This document shows positions 7,311 to 16,505 of a stretch of 64,000 nucleotides of DNA, piece after piece; position 1 is the stretch's first letter, and every line of letters begins with the position of its first letter. Below the pieces are notes generated by a model. It was not told where the DNA came from. It was given only the letters and a program-made list of their open reading frames with translations, and made no database searches. Both the position numbers and the translations under genes were made by a program. This DNA is from Butyrivibrio sp. INlla21 (GTDB lineage: Bacteria > Bacillota > Clostridia > Lachnospirales > Lachnospiraceae): positions 1 to 64,000 of the forward strand of contig NZ_FPCC01000002.1 of the NCBI RefSeq assembly GCF_900116875.1, given 5' to 3'.

Positions 7311-7820
7311 TTAATGCAAGGATTGGCTTCCTATATGCCTGCATACAATGCCGCCGATAATTCCTATGATCACGCCGCTTATAACGCCTGAGATCCACAA
7401 GGCGGGAAGATACCAGACAATGAATTTTGTCTGTAATAAGATCATTGCGATCATTATCTGACCGATGTTGTGGGTGATACCGCCTGCAGCACTGACGCCT
7501 ACAGGACTGAACTTATCACATCTTTTCAGAAGTATCATGATGAGAGTACTCAGGACTCCTCCGGCAAGTGAGAACCAAAGGCTCATCACTGTTCCGAATA
7601 GAAGCGATACAACCAGTATTCTGATGAGATTTATAAAGAGTGCACTTTTTTCTCCAAGCACATATAAAGCCACAACAACTACGATATTGGTAAGCCCCAG
7701 CTTCATTCCCGGCACCGCGAAGAACGCCGGTATCTGAAGTTCCACATAGCTAAGTATCATAGCGAGCGCTGCAAATATTCCGTATAAAGTTATCTTGCTT
7801 GTTTTTGTTCTTCTATCCAT
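7311..7820 (-). CDS. Gx transporter family membrane protein
   Basis: A membrane protein of 169 residues with five or six spans. It carries the family traits YGIFAALAMILSYVE at the start, PGMKLGLTNIVVVVALYVLG and a Gly-rich middle (SLAGGVLSTLIMILLK). This family was earlier labelled heptaprenyl diphosphate synthase component I. It lies 23 bases downstream of a NusG-II protein on the same strand, a pairing conserved in Firmicutes, often with an ApbE flavin transferase (not seen here). The substrate is unknown; a small-molecule uptake role is family inference. Confidence 0.85.
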   Translation of the reverse strand: MDRRTKTSKITLYGIFAALAMILSYVELQIPAFFAVPGMKLGLTNIVVVVALYVLGEKSALFINLIRILVVSLLFGTVMSLWFSLAGGVLSTLIMILLKRCDKFSPVGVSAAGGITHNIGQIMIAMILLQTKFIVWYLPALWISGVISGVIIGIIGGIVCRHIGSQSLH

Positions 7821-7843
7821 TTTTCCTACTTGAGCAATTTCTT

Positions 7844-8227
7844 TTATCCAACGACTGCGTCGTATTCCTCTTCAATTTCTTTTCCGCGAATTTCTATAAC
7901 GACCTTGTTTGGCAGACATATGATCGATTGTCCTACTTTACTGATCTTGCCCATATTTACGCACAGCTTATCCGGGCAGGATGCGGATTCAAGAAAAGCC
8001 TCTCCGTTTTCGATAACAAGGACATTGCTTCCGCCGTGATAGCCGTCAATAACAAATCTTGTATCTTCATCCAATGAAAAAGACTTAACGTCTTTTCCGT
8101 CAACGCTTATAACAACCGTGCTTCCGCGTTCTTGCGATAACAACAAGATAAGCATAAGAAGGCCCGAGGCAATGAGCATACCTATGATCAGCAATATGTC
8201 GTTTTTGGTGAAATATCTTTTTATCAT
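7844..8227 (-). CDS. NusG domain II-containing membrane protein
   Basis: About 127 residues from ATG 8227; upstream codons in frame belong to the promoter region and are rejected. One N-terminal span (DILLIIGMLIASGLLMLILL) is followed by a beta-rich extracytoplasmic domain ending SCPDKLCVNMGKISKVGQ and ICLPNKVVIEI. The CPDKxC and ICLPN motifs are typical of this family. It shares an operon with the Gx transporter gene. The molecular function is not established. Confidence 0.85.
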   Translation of the reverse strand: MIKRYFTKNDILLIIGMLIASGLLMLILLLSQERGSTVVISVDGKDVKSFSLDEDTRFVIDGYHGGSNVLVIENGEAFLESASCPDKLCVNMGKISKVGQSIICLPNKVVIEIRGKEIEEEYDAVVG

Positions 8228-8269
8228 AAATATCGAATAACCTTTTTTCTGAAAGTCAGATTCAAATAC

Positions 8270-8299
8270 AGTATATATACAATTTGATAAAGCTGTCAA
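8270..8299 (-). promoter_or_regulatory. Promoter of the NusG-II/Gx operon
   Basis: On the minus strand TTGACA (8299-8294) is followed after 18 bases by TATACT (8275-8270). It drives leftward transcription with a ~35-base leader, back to back with the promoter at 8331. Confidence 0.7.
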
Positions 8300-8330
8300 A
8301 GTAGACGGAAAGCGCCTTTTCAATTTTTAC

Positions 8331-8358
8331 TTGCAATTTGCCCGGGATTCTGTATAAT
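8331..8358 (+). promoter_or_regulatory. Promoter of the surface protein gene
   Basis: TTGCAA (8331-8336), 16 bases, TATAAT (8353-8358). The ~130-base leader that follows has two small hairpins, GTCGAA/TTCGAC and TTGGAT/ATCCGAG, before an AGAAAGGAAG RBS. Confidence 0.7.
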
Positions 8359-8495
8359 AAATTTTCGTCGAAGTTCTTTCGACATATCTTGGATAATCAT
8401 CCGAGAAATTTCCACTTTTTATTATTAAAATACTGCGGATGCGGTAGGTCTTTTTCTATGCCCTTTTTGCATGCGCAGGATCAGAAAGGAAGCAT

Positions 8496-10622
8496 ATGAA
8501 GTTAAGAGAAAAATGGGACAAACAAAACAATTCGGTCAAGCTATTGCTTAAGAAGCTTAAAAGACACGACACGAGAGTGGTGGCAGTGTCCGTAGTTATA
8601 GCGACCATCTTATGCGGAGGTTTGATCTACTTAAGTACGCCGGTTGTTACTGCGAACGCGCAGGAGAAATTCGAGGAATCCGAACGCGTGAACAAAGAAG
8701 ATACCGGCAAGAAGCTTGATGAGCTTCATGATTATCTTTCTCAGATCGATGAAACTATATCCGACAACAGTGAGGATATAAAGTCTTTTTCCGAGAAGAA
8801 CAAAGAAGATGACGGCAGTCGTGATGAATACAAGAACGTTGTAAACGAGAAGGCGGGAGCACTTTCCGGAAATCTTTCAACTATTCATCAGAATATAAGT
8901 GAGACAAAAACAAGACTTGAAACTCTTAAAGAGATGATCGATTCAGAGAATAAAGCAGACAAAGAAAAGATTGCTTCCGAGTTTGCTTTGGTCAACTCAG
9001 AGCTCGACAAGCTGACCAAGGATTACAACGACACCAAGGAAAAGACAACGGACCTCATGGACGAGATCAAGAAAGCCGTGAACAGCGGAAACGAGAATAT
9101 TTCCAAGGAATCTATGGATCGATACAAAGAGCTTCTTGATAAGCTTACCGCTTTCAATAACGAAATGGATCAAAATAGCAAAGACCTTCTTTCAAAGAGC
9201 AATCTTAAATTTGATGAGCTGTACGGTAAGCTTTCGGGAATGATCTCAGACCTTGAAGAAGAGATGGGTAAAAGAAATGACGAAGTTATCGCTTCCAATG
9301 ATAAAAAGATCAATGAGGCCATCGCTTCAAGCGACAAGAGGTTTACCGAGATAAATAACAACTTCGATCAGCAGTTCAACAGCTACGAGACCAAGATGAC
9401 AACCGATATAAACGGGGTAAAAGAATATATCGATACGAAGGCGACTGCTGTAAACGAGAAGCTTGACCAGGTTTTTCAACGTGTGAGTAATGGAAAAAAG
9501 TTATTGGCATCCGCATTGCTCACAAAGGGAGTTAAGATAGGCGAGGATGCCACGTTTGCAGAGTTTGCCAAGGCTATTCAGAACATACCTCAGCAGATGG
9601 TTCTGGATTCCGGCGAAACGGCCGCTGAGATCGAGTATGAATATCATTATCACAAGAACGGCAAAGGCAAGACGGTTAACGCAAGTCTTGTAAGCGCAGC
9701 GGACAAAGGCGGTTGCTATAATACCGCGGTTTATCACAAGCACACGAGCAGCTGTTACAAAACACAGACCGTTTATATTATTTCTACCAAACAGAGTGTT
9801 ACGGACAGAGGTTGGGTTAAAGACGATCCGGATGGCTCAGCAAATAACAGGTACAGATGCTCGTATTGCGGAGCAGAGTTTGTGGCTAACAGCCCAAGAC
9901 ATAGGGAAAAAGTTTATTCAATAGAAGAAGCCAAAAAAAGAGACGGAAAAATCGAGGATGTTGAGCAGACGACAGTTCTTTCCTGCGGTAAAAAAGACGG
10001 ACAGCTCGAAGGCTACTGCGTAAGCTGCGGCTTTGCGCACGGACAGGTTGCTTCCGCACATCTTAAGTTCCAAGGAAAGAACGCCAAGTACAACACCAAG
10101 GTTGCTGCGATAAATACATCCAATGCGATCGCACCCGCATCTCTTTCGACAAGAATGGGAAAAAGCATGATGAGTCTTATCGGAATGGATTTTGGAAGCG
10201 GAGATGATGAGATTGCAGCAGGACCTGGAGCTTCAGATAGTGTAAAAGAGCTATCGTCCGGAAACAAAGGCGCAGATAGCGCTGAGACTGCAGCGATATC
10301 TGAAGTCATGGATCAGGCGACGTCCGGAGCATCCGGCTCTAACGCGGAAGTAACAACGTCAAGTACAGGGAATAATGAAGGGAATGTTGATATAAATATA
10401 AATGTAAATAATGATAATTTGGGTACAGGTATTCCTACTTCAGACGTTGTTACATCTCCGGATGCAGGTGATCATGGCGATATGCAAGATATTGATTCAG
10501 ACGATCTTTCCGGGGAAACTTCGGAAGAATCGGCTCAAACCATTGACGATTCGGTAAAGGACAATTCAAAAATACAGTCCGAAGAGACGGAGCTTGCCGA
10601 TGACGCGGGAGAAGGTCAATAA
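8496..10622 (+). CDS. Large membrane-anchored coiled-coil surface protein
   Basis: A protein of 708 residues. A basic N terminus and one membrane span at ~27-52 (VVAVSVVIATILCGGLIYLS) lead to a long coiled coil (~55-330) rich in Lys, Glu, Asp and Asn. Residues ~332-365 read NGKKLLASALLTKGVKIGED..TF, a motif also common in phage tail and bacterial surface proteins. Then comes a Cys/His-rich part: EYEYHYHKNGKG, CYNTAVYHKHTSSCY, CSYCGAEF and YCVSCGFAHG, likely binding metal. The C terminus (~570-708) is acidic, Ser/Asp-rich and disordered. It is probably an envelope-spanning structural or adhesive protein; the function is unknown. Confidence 0.65.
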   Translation: MKLREKWDKQNNSVKLLLKKLKRHDTRVVAVSVVIATILCGGLIYLSTPVVTANAQEKFEESERVNKEDTGKKLDELHDYLSQIDETISDNSEDIKSFSEKNKEDDGSRDEYKNVVNEKAGALSGNLSTIHQNISETKTRLETLKEMIDSENKADKEKIASEFALVNSELDKLTKDYNDTKEKTTDLMDEIKKAVNSGNENISKESMDRYKELLDKLTAFNNEMDQNSKDLLSKSNLKFDELYGKLSGMISDLEEEMGKRNDEVIASNDKKINEAIASSDKRFTEINNNFDQQFNSYETKMTTDINGVKEYIDTKATAVNEKLDQVFQRVSNGKKLLASALLTKGVKIGEDATFAEFAKAIQNIPQQMVLDSGETAAEIEYEYHYHKNGKGKTVNASLVSAADKGGCYNTAVYHKHTSSCYKTQTVYIISTKQSVTDRGWVKDDPDGSANNRYRCSYCGAEFVANSPRHREKVYSIEEAKKRDGKIEDVEQTTVLSCGKKDGQLEGYCVSCGFAHGQVASAHLKFQGKNAKYNTKVAAINTSNAIAPASLSTRMGKSMMSLIGMDFGSGDDEIAAGPGASDSVKELSSGNKGADSAETAAISEVMDQATSGASGSNAEVTTSSTGNNEGNVDININVNNDNLGTGIPTSDVVTSPDAGDHGDMQDIDSDDLSGETSEESAQTIDDSVKDNSKIQSEETELADDAGEGQ

Positions 10623-10659
10623 CACGAGAATGCCAGAAATTATCGCTGTTTCGAGCTCC

Positions 10660-10688
10660 TTGACATTTCGATGACAGGTCAATAGAAT
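10660..10688 (+). promoter_or_regulatory. Promoter of the CobW pair
   Basis: TTGACA (10660-10665), a 17-base spacer, then TAGAAT (10683-10688), close to the housekeeping sigma consensus. The start point is predicted near 10695, just before a perfect palindrome. Confidence 0.75.
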
Positions 10689-10709
10689 AGATTTTGTTGT
10701 AGTGTTATT

Positions 10710-10726
10710 GCACAATTGAATTGTGC
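10710..10726. promoter_or_regulatory. 17-bp perfect palindrome, probable operator
   Basis: GCACAATT-G-AATTGTGC lies between the promoter and the RBS, at about +15 to +31 of the predicted transcript. An odd-centred 8-1-8 palindrome in this place suits a dimeric repressor. Given the metal-binding product, a metal-sensing repressor such as a Fur/Zur-family protein is a reasonable guess, not shown. Confidence 0.6.
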
Positions 10727-10742
10727 GGAATGGAGCAAAGAA

Positions 10743-12041
10743 ATGACAAAGATAGATATTATTTCGGGCTTTCTCGGAGCAGGTAAGACAACTCTTATCA
10801 AGAAGCTTTTAAAGGAAGCACTGAACGGTACAAAAGTAGTTCTTATCGAGAATGAGTTCGGTGAGATCGGAATAGACGGCGGATTCTTAAAGGAGTCCGG
10901 AATCGAGATAACAGAGATGAATTCGGGATGTATCTGCTGCTCACTTGTAGGCGATTTCGAGACAAGCCTTAAGCAGGTTATGGAACAGTATTCACCTGAG
11001 AGAATCCTTATCGAGCCTTCGGGAGTAGGTAAGCTTTCAGATGTTATGAGAGCTATCCAGAATATTGCGGACACATCTGAGGAGATGGAACTTAACAGCG
11101 CGGTTACGGTTGTGGACGTATCCAAGGCTAAGGTTTATATCAAGAACTTCGGTGAGTTCTTCGTTAACCAGATTGAGAATGCCGGAACGATCATTCTTAC
11201 AAGAACAGACAAGGCAGATCAGAAGAAGATCGAGCAGGCGGTTGAGCTTATTCGTGAGCACAATCCCAAGGCTACTATAATAACAACTCCTCTTAATGAG
11301 ATTACGGGAAAAGAGATCCTTGATACATTCGAAGGTAACAATGACCTTGAGGCAGAGCTTCTTAAGCTTGTTATGGAAGAAGAGGAACATCATCACCACC
11401 ATCATCATCACGGAAGTCACAAGACTGTAGCTGAGGATGGATCTGTAGTATACAGCGCACATCATGATCATGACGACGATGAGGATGAAGATGAGCATTG
11501 TTGCTGTCATCACCATCACCACGATGACGATGAGGATGAGCACGAGCATCACTGCTGCCACCATCACCACGATGACGACGAGGATGAGCATGAACACCAC
11601 CACCATCACCACGATGATGACGAAGACGAGCACGAGCATCACTGCTGCCACCATCACCACGATGATGACGATGAGGATGAGCACGAGCATCACTGCTGCC
11701 ACCATCACCACGATGATGACGAGGATGAGCATGAACATCACCACCACCATCATCATGACGCTGCAGATGTATTTACAAGCTGGGGCATGGAAACTCCTCT
11801 TAAATATACCAAGGAAGAGATCGAAGGCATGCTTGATAAGCTTGAGGATGAAGAGACCTTCGGTATCGTTCTTCGTACAAAGGGTGTTGTTCCTTCTACA
11901 GACGGAACATGGATTGAGTTTGATTATGTTCCCGGAGAAGCTGATGTCAGAACAGGATCAGCCGATGTTACAGGTAAGTTCTGCGTAATCGGATCACAGC
12001 TTAATGAAGCTAATCTTGAGAAGATGTTCCGCAGATTATGA
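10743..12041 (+). CDS. CobW/COG0523 GTPase with long His/Asp/Cys metal-binding region
   Basis: A protein of 432 residues. The N-terminal G domain has the P-loop GFLGAGKTTL at ~9, ENEFGEIGID, the family metal site GCICCSL (~63-69) and EPSG. Residues ~216-339 are a low-complexity block of alternating acidic (DDDEDEHEH) and His/Cys (HHCCHHHH) units. The C-terminal CobW domain (~345-432) closes the protein. COG0523 proteins are GTP-dependent metallochaperones or metal-homeostasis factors for zinc, nickel, cobalt and similar ions; the His block likely stores or senses metal. ATG 10743 is set by GGAG seven bases upstream. It overlaps the second GTPase gene. Confidence 0.9.
   Translation: MTKIDIISGFLGAGKTTLIKKLLKEALNGTKVVLIENEFGEIGIDGGFLKESGIEITEMNSGCICCSLVGDFETSLKQVMEQYSPERILIEPSGVGKLSDVMRAIQNIADTSEEMELNSAVTVVDVSKAKVYIKNFGEFFVNQIENAGTIILTRTDKADQKKIEQAVELIREHNPKATIITTPLNEITGKEILDTFEGNNDLEAELLKLVMEEEEHHHHHHHHGSHKTVAEDGSVVYSAHHDHDDDEDEDEHCCCHHHHHDDDEDEHEHHCCHHHHDDDEDEHEHHHHHHDDDEDEHEHHCCHHHHDDDDEDEHEHHCCHHHHDDDEDEHEHHHHHHHDAADVFTSWGMETPLKYTKEEIEGMLDKLEDEETFGIVLRTKGVVPSTDGTWIEFDYVPGEADVRTGSADVTGKFCVIGSQLNEANLEKMFRRL
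11458..11758 (+). repeat. In-gene tandem repeat encoding His/Asp/Cys units
   Basis: Six imperfect units of roughly 45-51 bases, built from CACCATCACCACGATGA-type words, encode DDDEDEHEH alternating with HHCCHHHH or HHHHHH. Copy number is likely to vary between strains by slippage or unequal crossing-over. Length changes stay in frame. Confidence 0.85.
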
Positions 12042-12058
12042 TATTAAGGAGAAAGAAA

Positions 12059-13000
12059 GTGAAACCCGTATATATTATCAATGGTTTTCTTGACAGCGGA
12101 AAAACAGACTTTTTCCGATATACGATCAATCAGCCCTATTTCAGGACAAGAGGTAAGACACTTCTTATCGTATGTGAAGAGGGCGAGAACGAATATGAGG
12201 AAGCTCTTCTTAAGTCCACCAATACCGTTATCGAGATGATCGAGGATGAAGAGGACTTTACTCCCGATGCCCTGATCGCTCTTGATGCCAAGTACAATCC
12301 GGAGCGTATTCTTATTGAGTACAACGGTATGTGGAATTTCAAGAATATGAGACTTCCCATTATGTGGAAGCTTGAGCAGCAGATCACGGTAATCGACGCT
12401 TCCAGCTTTGAACTGTACTTTAGCAATATGAAATCTCTTTTGGCTGAGCAGCTTCGTAATTCCGATCTGATATTATTCAATCGCTGCGACGGAATTGAAG
12501 ACCTTGCTTCTTATAAGAGAAACGTTAAGGCCATAAATCAAAAGGCAGACATCATATTTGAAGACAGAAACGGAGAGGTAGATGTAACTCTCGATGAGGA
12601 TCTTCCTTTTGATCTTAACAGTGATCCTATCGAGCTTAATAACTACGGCTACGGCATGTTTTATCTTGACGGACTTGAGCACGTAGACAGATACGAGGGC
12701 AAGAACGTTAAGTTTAAAGGCATGGTTCTTATTCCGCCGGAATTCCCCAAGGGAAGATTTGTTCCCGGCAGAATGGCTATGACATGCTGCGCTGAAGATA
12801 TGCAGTTTTTGGGCTTTGCATGTGACTATGACAAGACCGATGAACTGCAGGAGAAGGATTGGGTCCTTGTTACAGCCAAAGTGGTTAAGGAGTTCGTGCC
12901 CGAGTATAACGGTGAAGGCCCTGTGCTTAAGGCTATTTCAGTAGAAAAGACAACAGCACCTGAGTATCCTGTTATTGATTTTTCCAATCCTCAGCAGTGA
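12059..13000 (+). CDS. CobW-like GTPase fused to a TIGR03943/DUF1980-like domain
   Basis: About 313 residues from GTG 12059, supported by AAGGAG seven bases upstream; an ATG at 12038 overlaps the previous gene but has no RBS. The P-loop is GFLDSGKTDF. The family CxCC motif is absent (the position reads VIEMIEDEED) and EPSG is replaced by EYNG. Residues ~210-300 match the C-terminal domain of TIGR03943 proteins (GKNVKFKGMVLIPPEFPKGR, then MAMTCCAEDMQFLGF), which usually pairs with a CobW GTPase and a DUF318-type permease. It is probably the partner of the upstream GTPase in metal handling. Confidence 0.75.
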   Translation: MKPVYIINGFLDSGKTDFFRYTINQPYFRTRGKTLLIVCEEGENEYEEALLKSTNTVIEMIEDEEDFTPDALIALDAKYNPERILIEYNGMWNFKNMRLPIMWKLEQQITVIDASSFELYFSNMKSLLAEQLRNSDLILFNRCDGIEDLASYKRNVKAINQKADIIFEDRNGEVDVTLDEDLPFDLNSDPIELNNYGYGMFYLDGLEHVDRYEGKNVKFKGMVLIPPEFPKGRFVPGRMAMTCCAEDMQFLGFACDYDKTDELQEKDWVLVTAKVVKEFVPEYNGEGPVLKAISVEKTTAPEYPVIDFSNPQQ

Positions 13001-13057
13001 TCGGGCATAGGAATTTGCTTTTAAATAAAAAAGAACATGATATAAGCGAGGGGGATT

Positions 13058-14089
13058 ATGTTCAACTATCTGCCGCTTCAGTGGCTATTCTTATTTTATG
13101 CATATTGTTTCTTTGGTTGGTGTTTCGAATCAACCTATGTTTCAATATTACAAAAACATCCGGTGAACAGGGGCTTTATGAGAGGCCCCTTTTTGCCATT
13201 GTACGGAAGCGGCGGGATAATGATGCTTATCGTATCCAAGCCCTTCTACAATAATATTTTGCTCGTATATATCGCGGGCTGTGTCGGTGCCACTGTCCTT
13301 GAATACGTGACGGGAGTTACGATGGAGAGTCTTTTTAAGGTGAGGTATTGGGACTATTCTCATAAATTCCTTAATTACAAGGGACATATCTGCCTTGAGT
13401 CCACGCTTTTTTGGGGTGTACTGACCGTTGTGTTTACGCATTTCTTGCAGATACCTATTGAGCAAGCTCTTTTATCCATACCCTACAATATCCTTTCTAT
13501 CGTGACCATGATCCTTACTGTATATATAAGCTGCGATTTCATGGTGGCATTCAAGATCGCTCTCGACCTCAGAGATGTTCTTATCTATATGGAAAAGGCT
13601 AAGGGTGAGATGCAGAGAATGCAGAAGAGACTTGATGTTATCATTGCCTTCAAGGGAGAAGAGGTTATGGAAGGTATTGAGGATGTCAAAGACGGTATCA
13701 AGGACGGTATTATCAATACTGCCTCAGGTATCAGTGAGAAGGCAGCAGGTATCGGTGATATGGCGCTTAATATCGGAAACGGTATAACAGACGGAATATC
13801 CGAGAGGCTTGATGCGCTCAGTGACGTACTCGAGAATTCTTTTGACAAGGTAAAAGAAAAGATCTCGGAATCAGCGGAATATATGGATAATTTCCGAGAT
13901 GAGATTACGGAGCTCTATGCTAAATATCGTATTATAAAAGAGAGAATGACTCCGAAGCCGATCAAGAACTTCTACGACTGGTACAGAAACCGTACTATCT
14001 TAGGAAACCCTACGATGGTATCGGAGAAGTTTAAGAGCAGTCTTGAGGAAATGAGAGAGAGAGCCGAAAGACTTTCGAAAAGAAAATAA
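13058..14089 (+). CDS. CmpB-like putative ABC transporter permease (PF06541)
   Basis: A protein of 343 residues starting at an ATG with GAGGGGG upstream. The N-terminal half has five or six spans with the family landmarks FYAYCFFGWCFESTY, RGFMRGPFLPLYG and YWDYSHKFLNYKGHICL. The C-terminal ~150 residues are soluble, with GI-rich repeats (EDVKDGIKDGI, GIGDMALNIGNGI) that form amphipathic or coiled-coil helices. The family is annotated as a putative ABC permease but no ATPase or binding protein is nearby, so the transport role is uncertain. A terminator follows. Confidence 0.8.
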   Translation: MFNYLPLQWLFLFYAYCFFGWCFESTYVSILQKHPVNRGFMRGPFLPLYGSGGIMMLIVSKPFYNNILLVYIAGCVGATVLEYVTGVTMESLFKVRYWDYSHKFLNYKGHICLESTLFWGVLTVVFTHFLQIPIEQALLSIPYNILSIVTMILTVYISCDFMVAFKIALDLRDVLIYMEKAKGEMQRMQKRLDVIIAFKGEEVMEGIEDVKDGIKDGIINTASGISEKAAGIGDMALNIGNGITDGISERLDALSDVLENSFDKVKEKISESAEYMDNFRDEITELYAKYRIIKERMTPKPIKNFYDWYRNRTILGNPTMVSEKFKSSLEEMRERAERLSKRK

Positions 14090-14104
14090 GAAAAAAGATA
14101 ATAA

Positions 14105-14138
14105 AAAACCTCATGTCGGTGAGAAGACATGAGGTTTT
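14105..14138. terminator. Bidirectional intrinsic terminator
   Basis: AAAACCTCATGTC (14105-14117) pairs perfectly with GACATGAGGTTTT (14126-14138). It lies between the converging CmpB-like gene and rpsT and has A/T tracts on both sides. Confidence 0.9.
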
Positions 14139-14169
14139 GCTATTATCTAATATATTGTTCAAAGAACGA

Positions 14170-14433
14170 TCAAGCCATCTTATTAACGGCAAGAGCGAGA
14201 CGAGAAACTTTTCTAGAAGCAGTGTTCTTCTTGAAGATTCCCTTTGACTCAGCCTTATCGATAGCAGCTGTAGCAGAAAGAAGTGCCTTAGCAGCATCAT
14301 CCTTGTTACCTGCCTCGATAGCAGCTCTAACCTTCTTGATTTCTGTCTTAACTGCAGACTTGATCATCTGATTTCTATCAGCTTTTTTCTGATTAACAAG
14401 TACTCTCTTCTTGGCGGATTTAATATTTGCCAT
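14170..14433 (-). CDS. rpsT: 30S ribosomal protein S20
   Basis: A basic protein of 87 residues starting MANIKSAKKRVLVNQKKA and ending SRLALAVNKMA, the standard S20 length and signature; it binds 16S rRNA early in 30S assembly. ATG 14433 has a near-perfect GGAGGTAAC just upstream; a longer in-frame reading toward 14466 covers the RBS and is rejected. It is transcribed divergently from lepA, an arrangement widespread in bacteria. Confidence 0.97.
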   Translation of the reverse strand: MANIKSAKKRVLVNQKKADRNQMIKSAVKTEIKKVRAAIEAGNKDDAAKALLSATAAIDKAESKGIFKKNTASRKVSRLALAVNKMA

Positions 14434-14653
14434 AGTTACCTCCAATTTATTTTCTAATATTGTCAAGTTCGTGTGCGCATTAAGCCGGACACGGACAGTT
14501 AATGCTCATACGGTAAATAGTTTAGATGATATTACCAAAACTGTCAATAGATTTTTGTCCGGTGTCATGGTATCATATGAAGATGAAATCGCTCTGTCCC
14601 CCGAGAACAGGCGACGGGTGATTGTATTTTTATCATAGAAATGAGGTACTTTT

Positions 14654-16462
14654 GTGGACCAGAGTAAGATAAGAAATTTTTGTATTGTTGCGCATATCGA
14701 TCACGGTAAGTCTACTCTTGCCGACAGAATGATCGAGAAGACCGGCGTTCTCACAATGAGAGAGATGACAAGCCAGGTTCTCGACAATATGGATATAGAG
14801 AGGGAGAGAGGTATCACGATCAAGTCTCAGGCCGTTCGTATGATCTACAAGGCCAAGGACGGAGAAGAGTATACCTTCAATATGATTGATACTCCCGGAC
14901 ATGTGGATTTCGGATATGAGGTTTCAAGAAGCCTTGCGGCTTGCGACGGAGCTATTCTTGTCGTAGACGCTACTCAGGGTGTAGAGGCGCAGACTCTTGC
15001 CAACGTGTATATGGCTCTCGATCACGATCTTGATGTATTTCCCGTTATCAACAAGATAGATCTTCCGAGCGCTCAGCCCGATGAGGTCAAGGAAGAGATT
15101 GAGGACGTGATCGGTATCGAGGCTCACGACGCTCCTCTTATTTCGGCTAAGAACGGAATCGGAATCGAAGAGGTTCTTGAAGCTGTCGTTCAGAAAATCC
15201 CTGCACCTACAGGAGATGCAAATAAGCCTCTTACAGCACTTATCTTCGACAGTATATATGATTCATACAGAGGCGTTATCGTATTTGTAAGAATACGAGA
15301 CGGCGTTATCAAGAAGGGTATGAAGGTCCGCTTTATGGCTACAGGCGCAGAGGCCGAGGTTGTTGAAGTCGGTTACTTCGGTCCCGGAAGATTTATTCCA
15401 AGCGACGATCTTTCAGCAGGTGATGTAGGATACTTCACCGCATCGATCAAGAATATTCAGGATACAAGAGTCGGTGATACTGTTACCGATTCAGCAAATC
15501 CTTGCGCAGAGGCACTTCCCGGATACAAGAAGGTTATGCCCATGGTTTACTGCGGACTTTACCCTGCAGATTCCGCGCACTATTCAGATCTTAGAGATGC
15601 TCTTGAAAAGCTGCAGCTCAATGATGCTTCTCTTTTCTATGAGCCCGAGACTTCACAGGCACTCGGTTTTGGATTCCGCGCCGGTTTCCTCGGACTGCTT
15701 CACCTTGAAGTTATCCAGGAAAGACTTGAAAGAGAGTATGATCTTAACCTCGTAACCACAGCGCCCGGCGTTGTTTACAAGGTTCACAAGAATGACGGAA
15801 CGGTATTTGACCTCACCAATCCTACGAATCTTCCGGATCCCACTGAGATCGACTATATGGAAGAGCCCATCGTAAGCGGCGAGATCATGGTTACCACGGA
15901 ATATGTCGGTGCGATCATGCAGCTTTGCCAGGAACGACGCGGCAAATACTTAAGTACAGATTATATAGAGCAGACCAGAGCTATTCTTAAATACGAGCTT
16001 CCTCTTAATGAGATCATCTATGATTTCTTTGATGCGCTCAAATCAAGATCCAGAGGCTATGCTTCATTTGATTACGAGCTTAAGGGTTATGAGAGATCTG
16101 AGCTTGTTAAGCTTGATATCCTCATCAACAGAGAAGAGGTCGATGCTCTTTCGTTTATCGTTCACAAGGACGGGGCTTATGAGCGCGGTCGCAAGATGTG
16201 CGAAAGGCTTAAGGAAGAGATTCCGAGGCACTTATTCGAGATTCCGATCCAGGCTGCAGTCGGCGGCAAGATCATTGCAAGAGAAACCGTTAAGGCGTAC
16301 AGAAAAGACGTTCTTGCCAAGTGCTACGGCGGTGATATCACCCGTAAAAAGAAGCTTCTCGAGAAGCAAAAAGAAGGTAAAAAGAAAATGCGCCAGATCG
16401 GTAACGTTGAAGTTCCGCAGGCAGCCTTCCTTAGCGTCTTAAAGCTCGACAGCGGGGACTGA
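14654..16462 (+). CDS. lepA: Elongation factor 4 (LepA) GTPase
   Basis: A protein of 602 residues, the normal length. G motifs are [14 protein letters not shown] (~13), the switch [19 protein letters not shown] and NKIDLPSA. The EF4-specific C-terminal domain ends [20 protein letters not shown], which inserts in the ribosome, followed by [13 protein letters not shown]. It back-translocates or remodels stalled ribosomes. GTG 14654 is used, with GAGG seven bases upstream. hemW follows 43 bases later. Confidence 0.97.
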   Translation: MDQSKIRNFCIVAHIDHGKSTLADRMIEKTGVLTMREMTSQVLDNMDIERERGITIKSQAVRMIYKAKDGEEYTFNMIDTPGHVDFGYEVSRSLAACDGAILVVDATQGVEAQTLANVYMALDHDLDVFPVINKIDLPSAQPDEVKEEIEDVIGIEAHDAPLISAKNGIGIEEVLEAVVQKIPAPTGDANKPLTALIFDSIYDSYRGVIVFVRIRDGVIKKGMKVRFMATGAEAEVVEVGYFGPGRFIPSDDLSAGDVGYFTASIKNIQDTRVGDTVTDSANPCAEALPGYKKVMPMVYCGLYPADSAHYSDLRDALEKLQLNDASLFYEPETSQALGFGFRAGFLGLLHLEVIQERLEREYDLNLVTTAPGVVYKVHKNDGTVFDLTNPTNLPDPTEIDYMEEPIVSGEIMVTTEYVGAIMQLCQERRGKYLSTDYIEQTRAILKYELPLNEIIYDFFDALKSRSRGYASFDYELKGYERSELVKLDILINREEVDALSFIVHKDGAYERGRKMCERLKEEIPRHLFEIPIQAAVGGKIIARETVKAYRKDVLAKCYGGDITRKKKLLEKQKEGKKKMRQIGNVEVPQAAFLSVLKLDSGD

Positions 16463-16505
16463 TTCCTTATACCAAAGCGCATCGGCGCCGGAGGTTTTCT
16501 ACAAT

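Noticed and set aside
11037-11756. Long minus-strand frame rich in Val and Met opposite the CobW-like gene
   Set aside because: It is the complement of the His/Asp repeat; low-complexity GTG/ATG codons keep it open. No RBS and no family.
11458-11758. Regular repeats that could suggest a CRISPR array
   Set aside because: Units are contiguous, stay in frame and encode metal-binding residues; no unique spacers and no cas genes.
14434-14653. Possible short gene between rpsT and lepA
   Set aside because: The frame at 14411-14638 overlaps the rpsT start region and lacks an RBS; the DNA is most likely the divergent promoter region.
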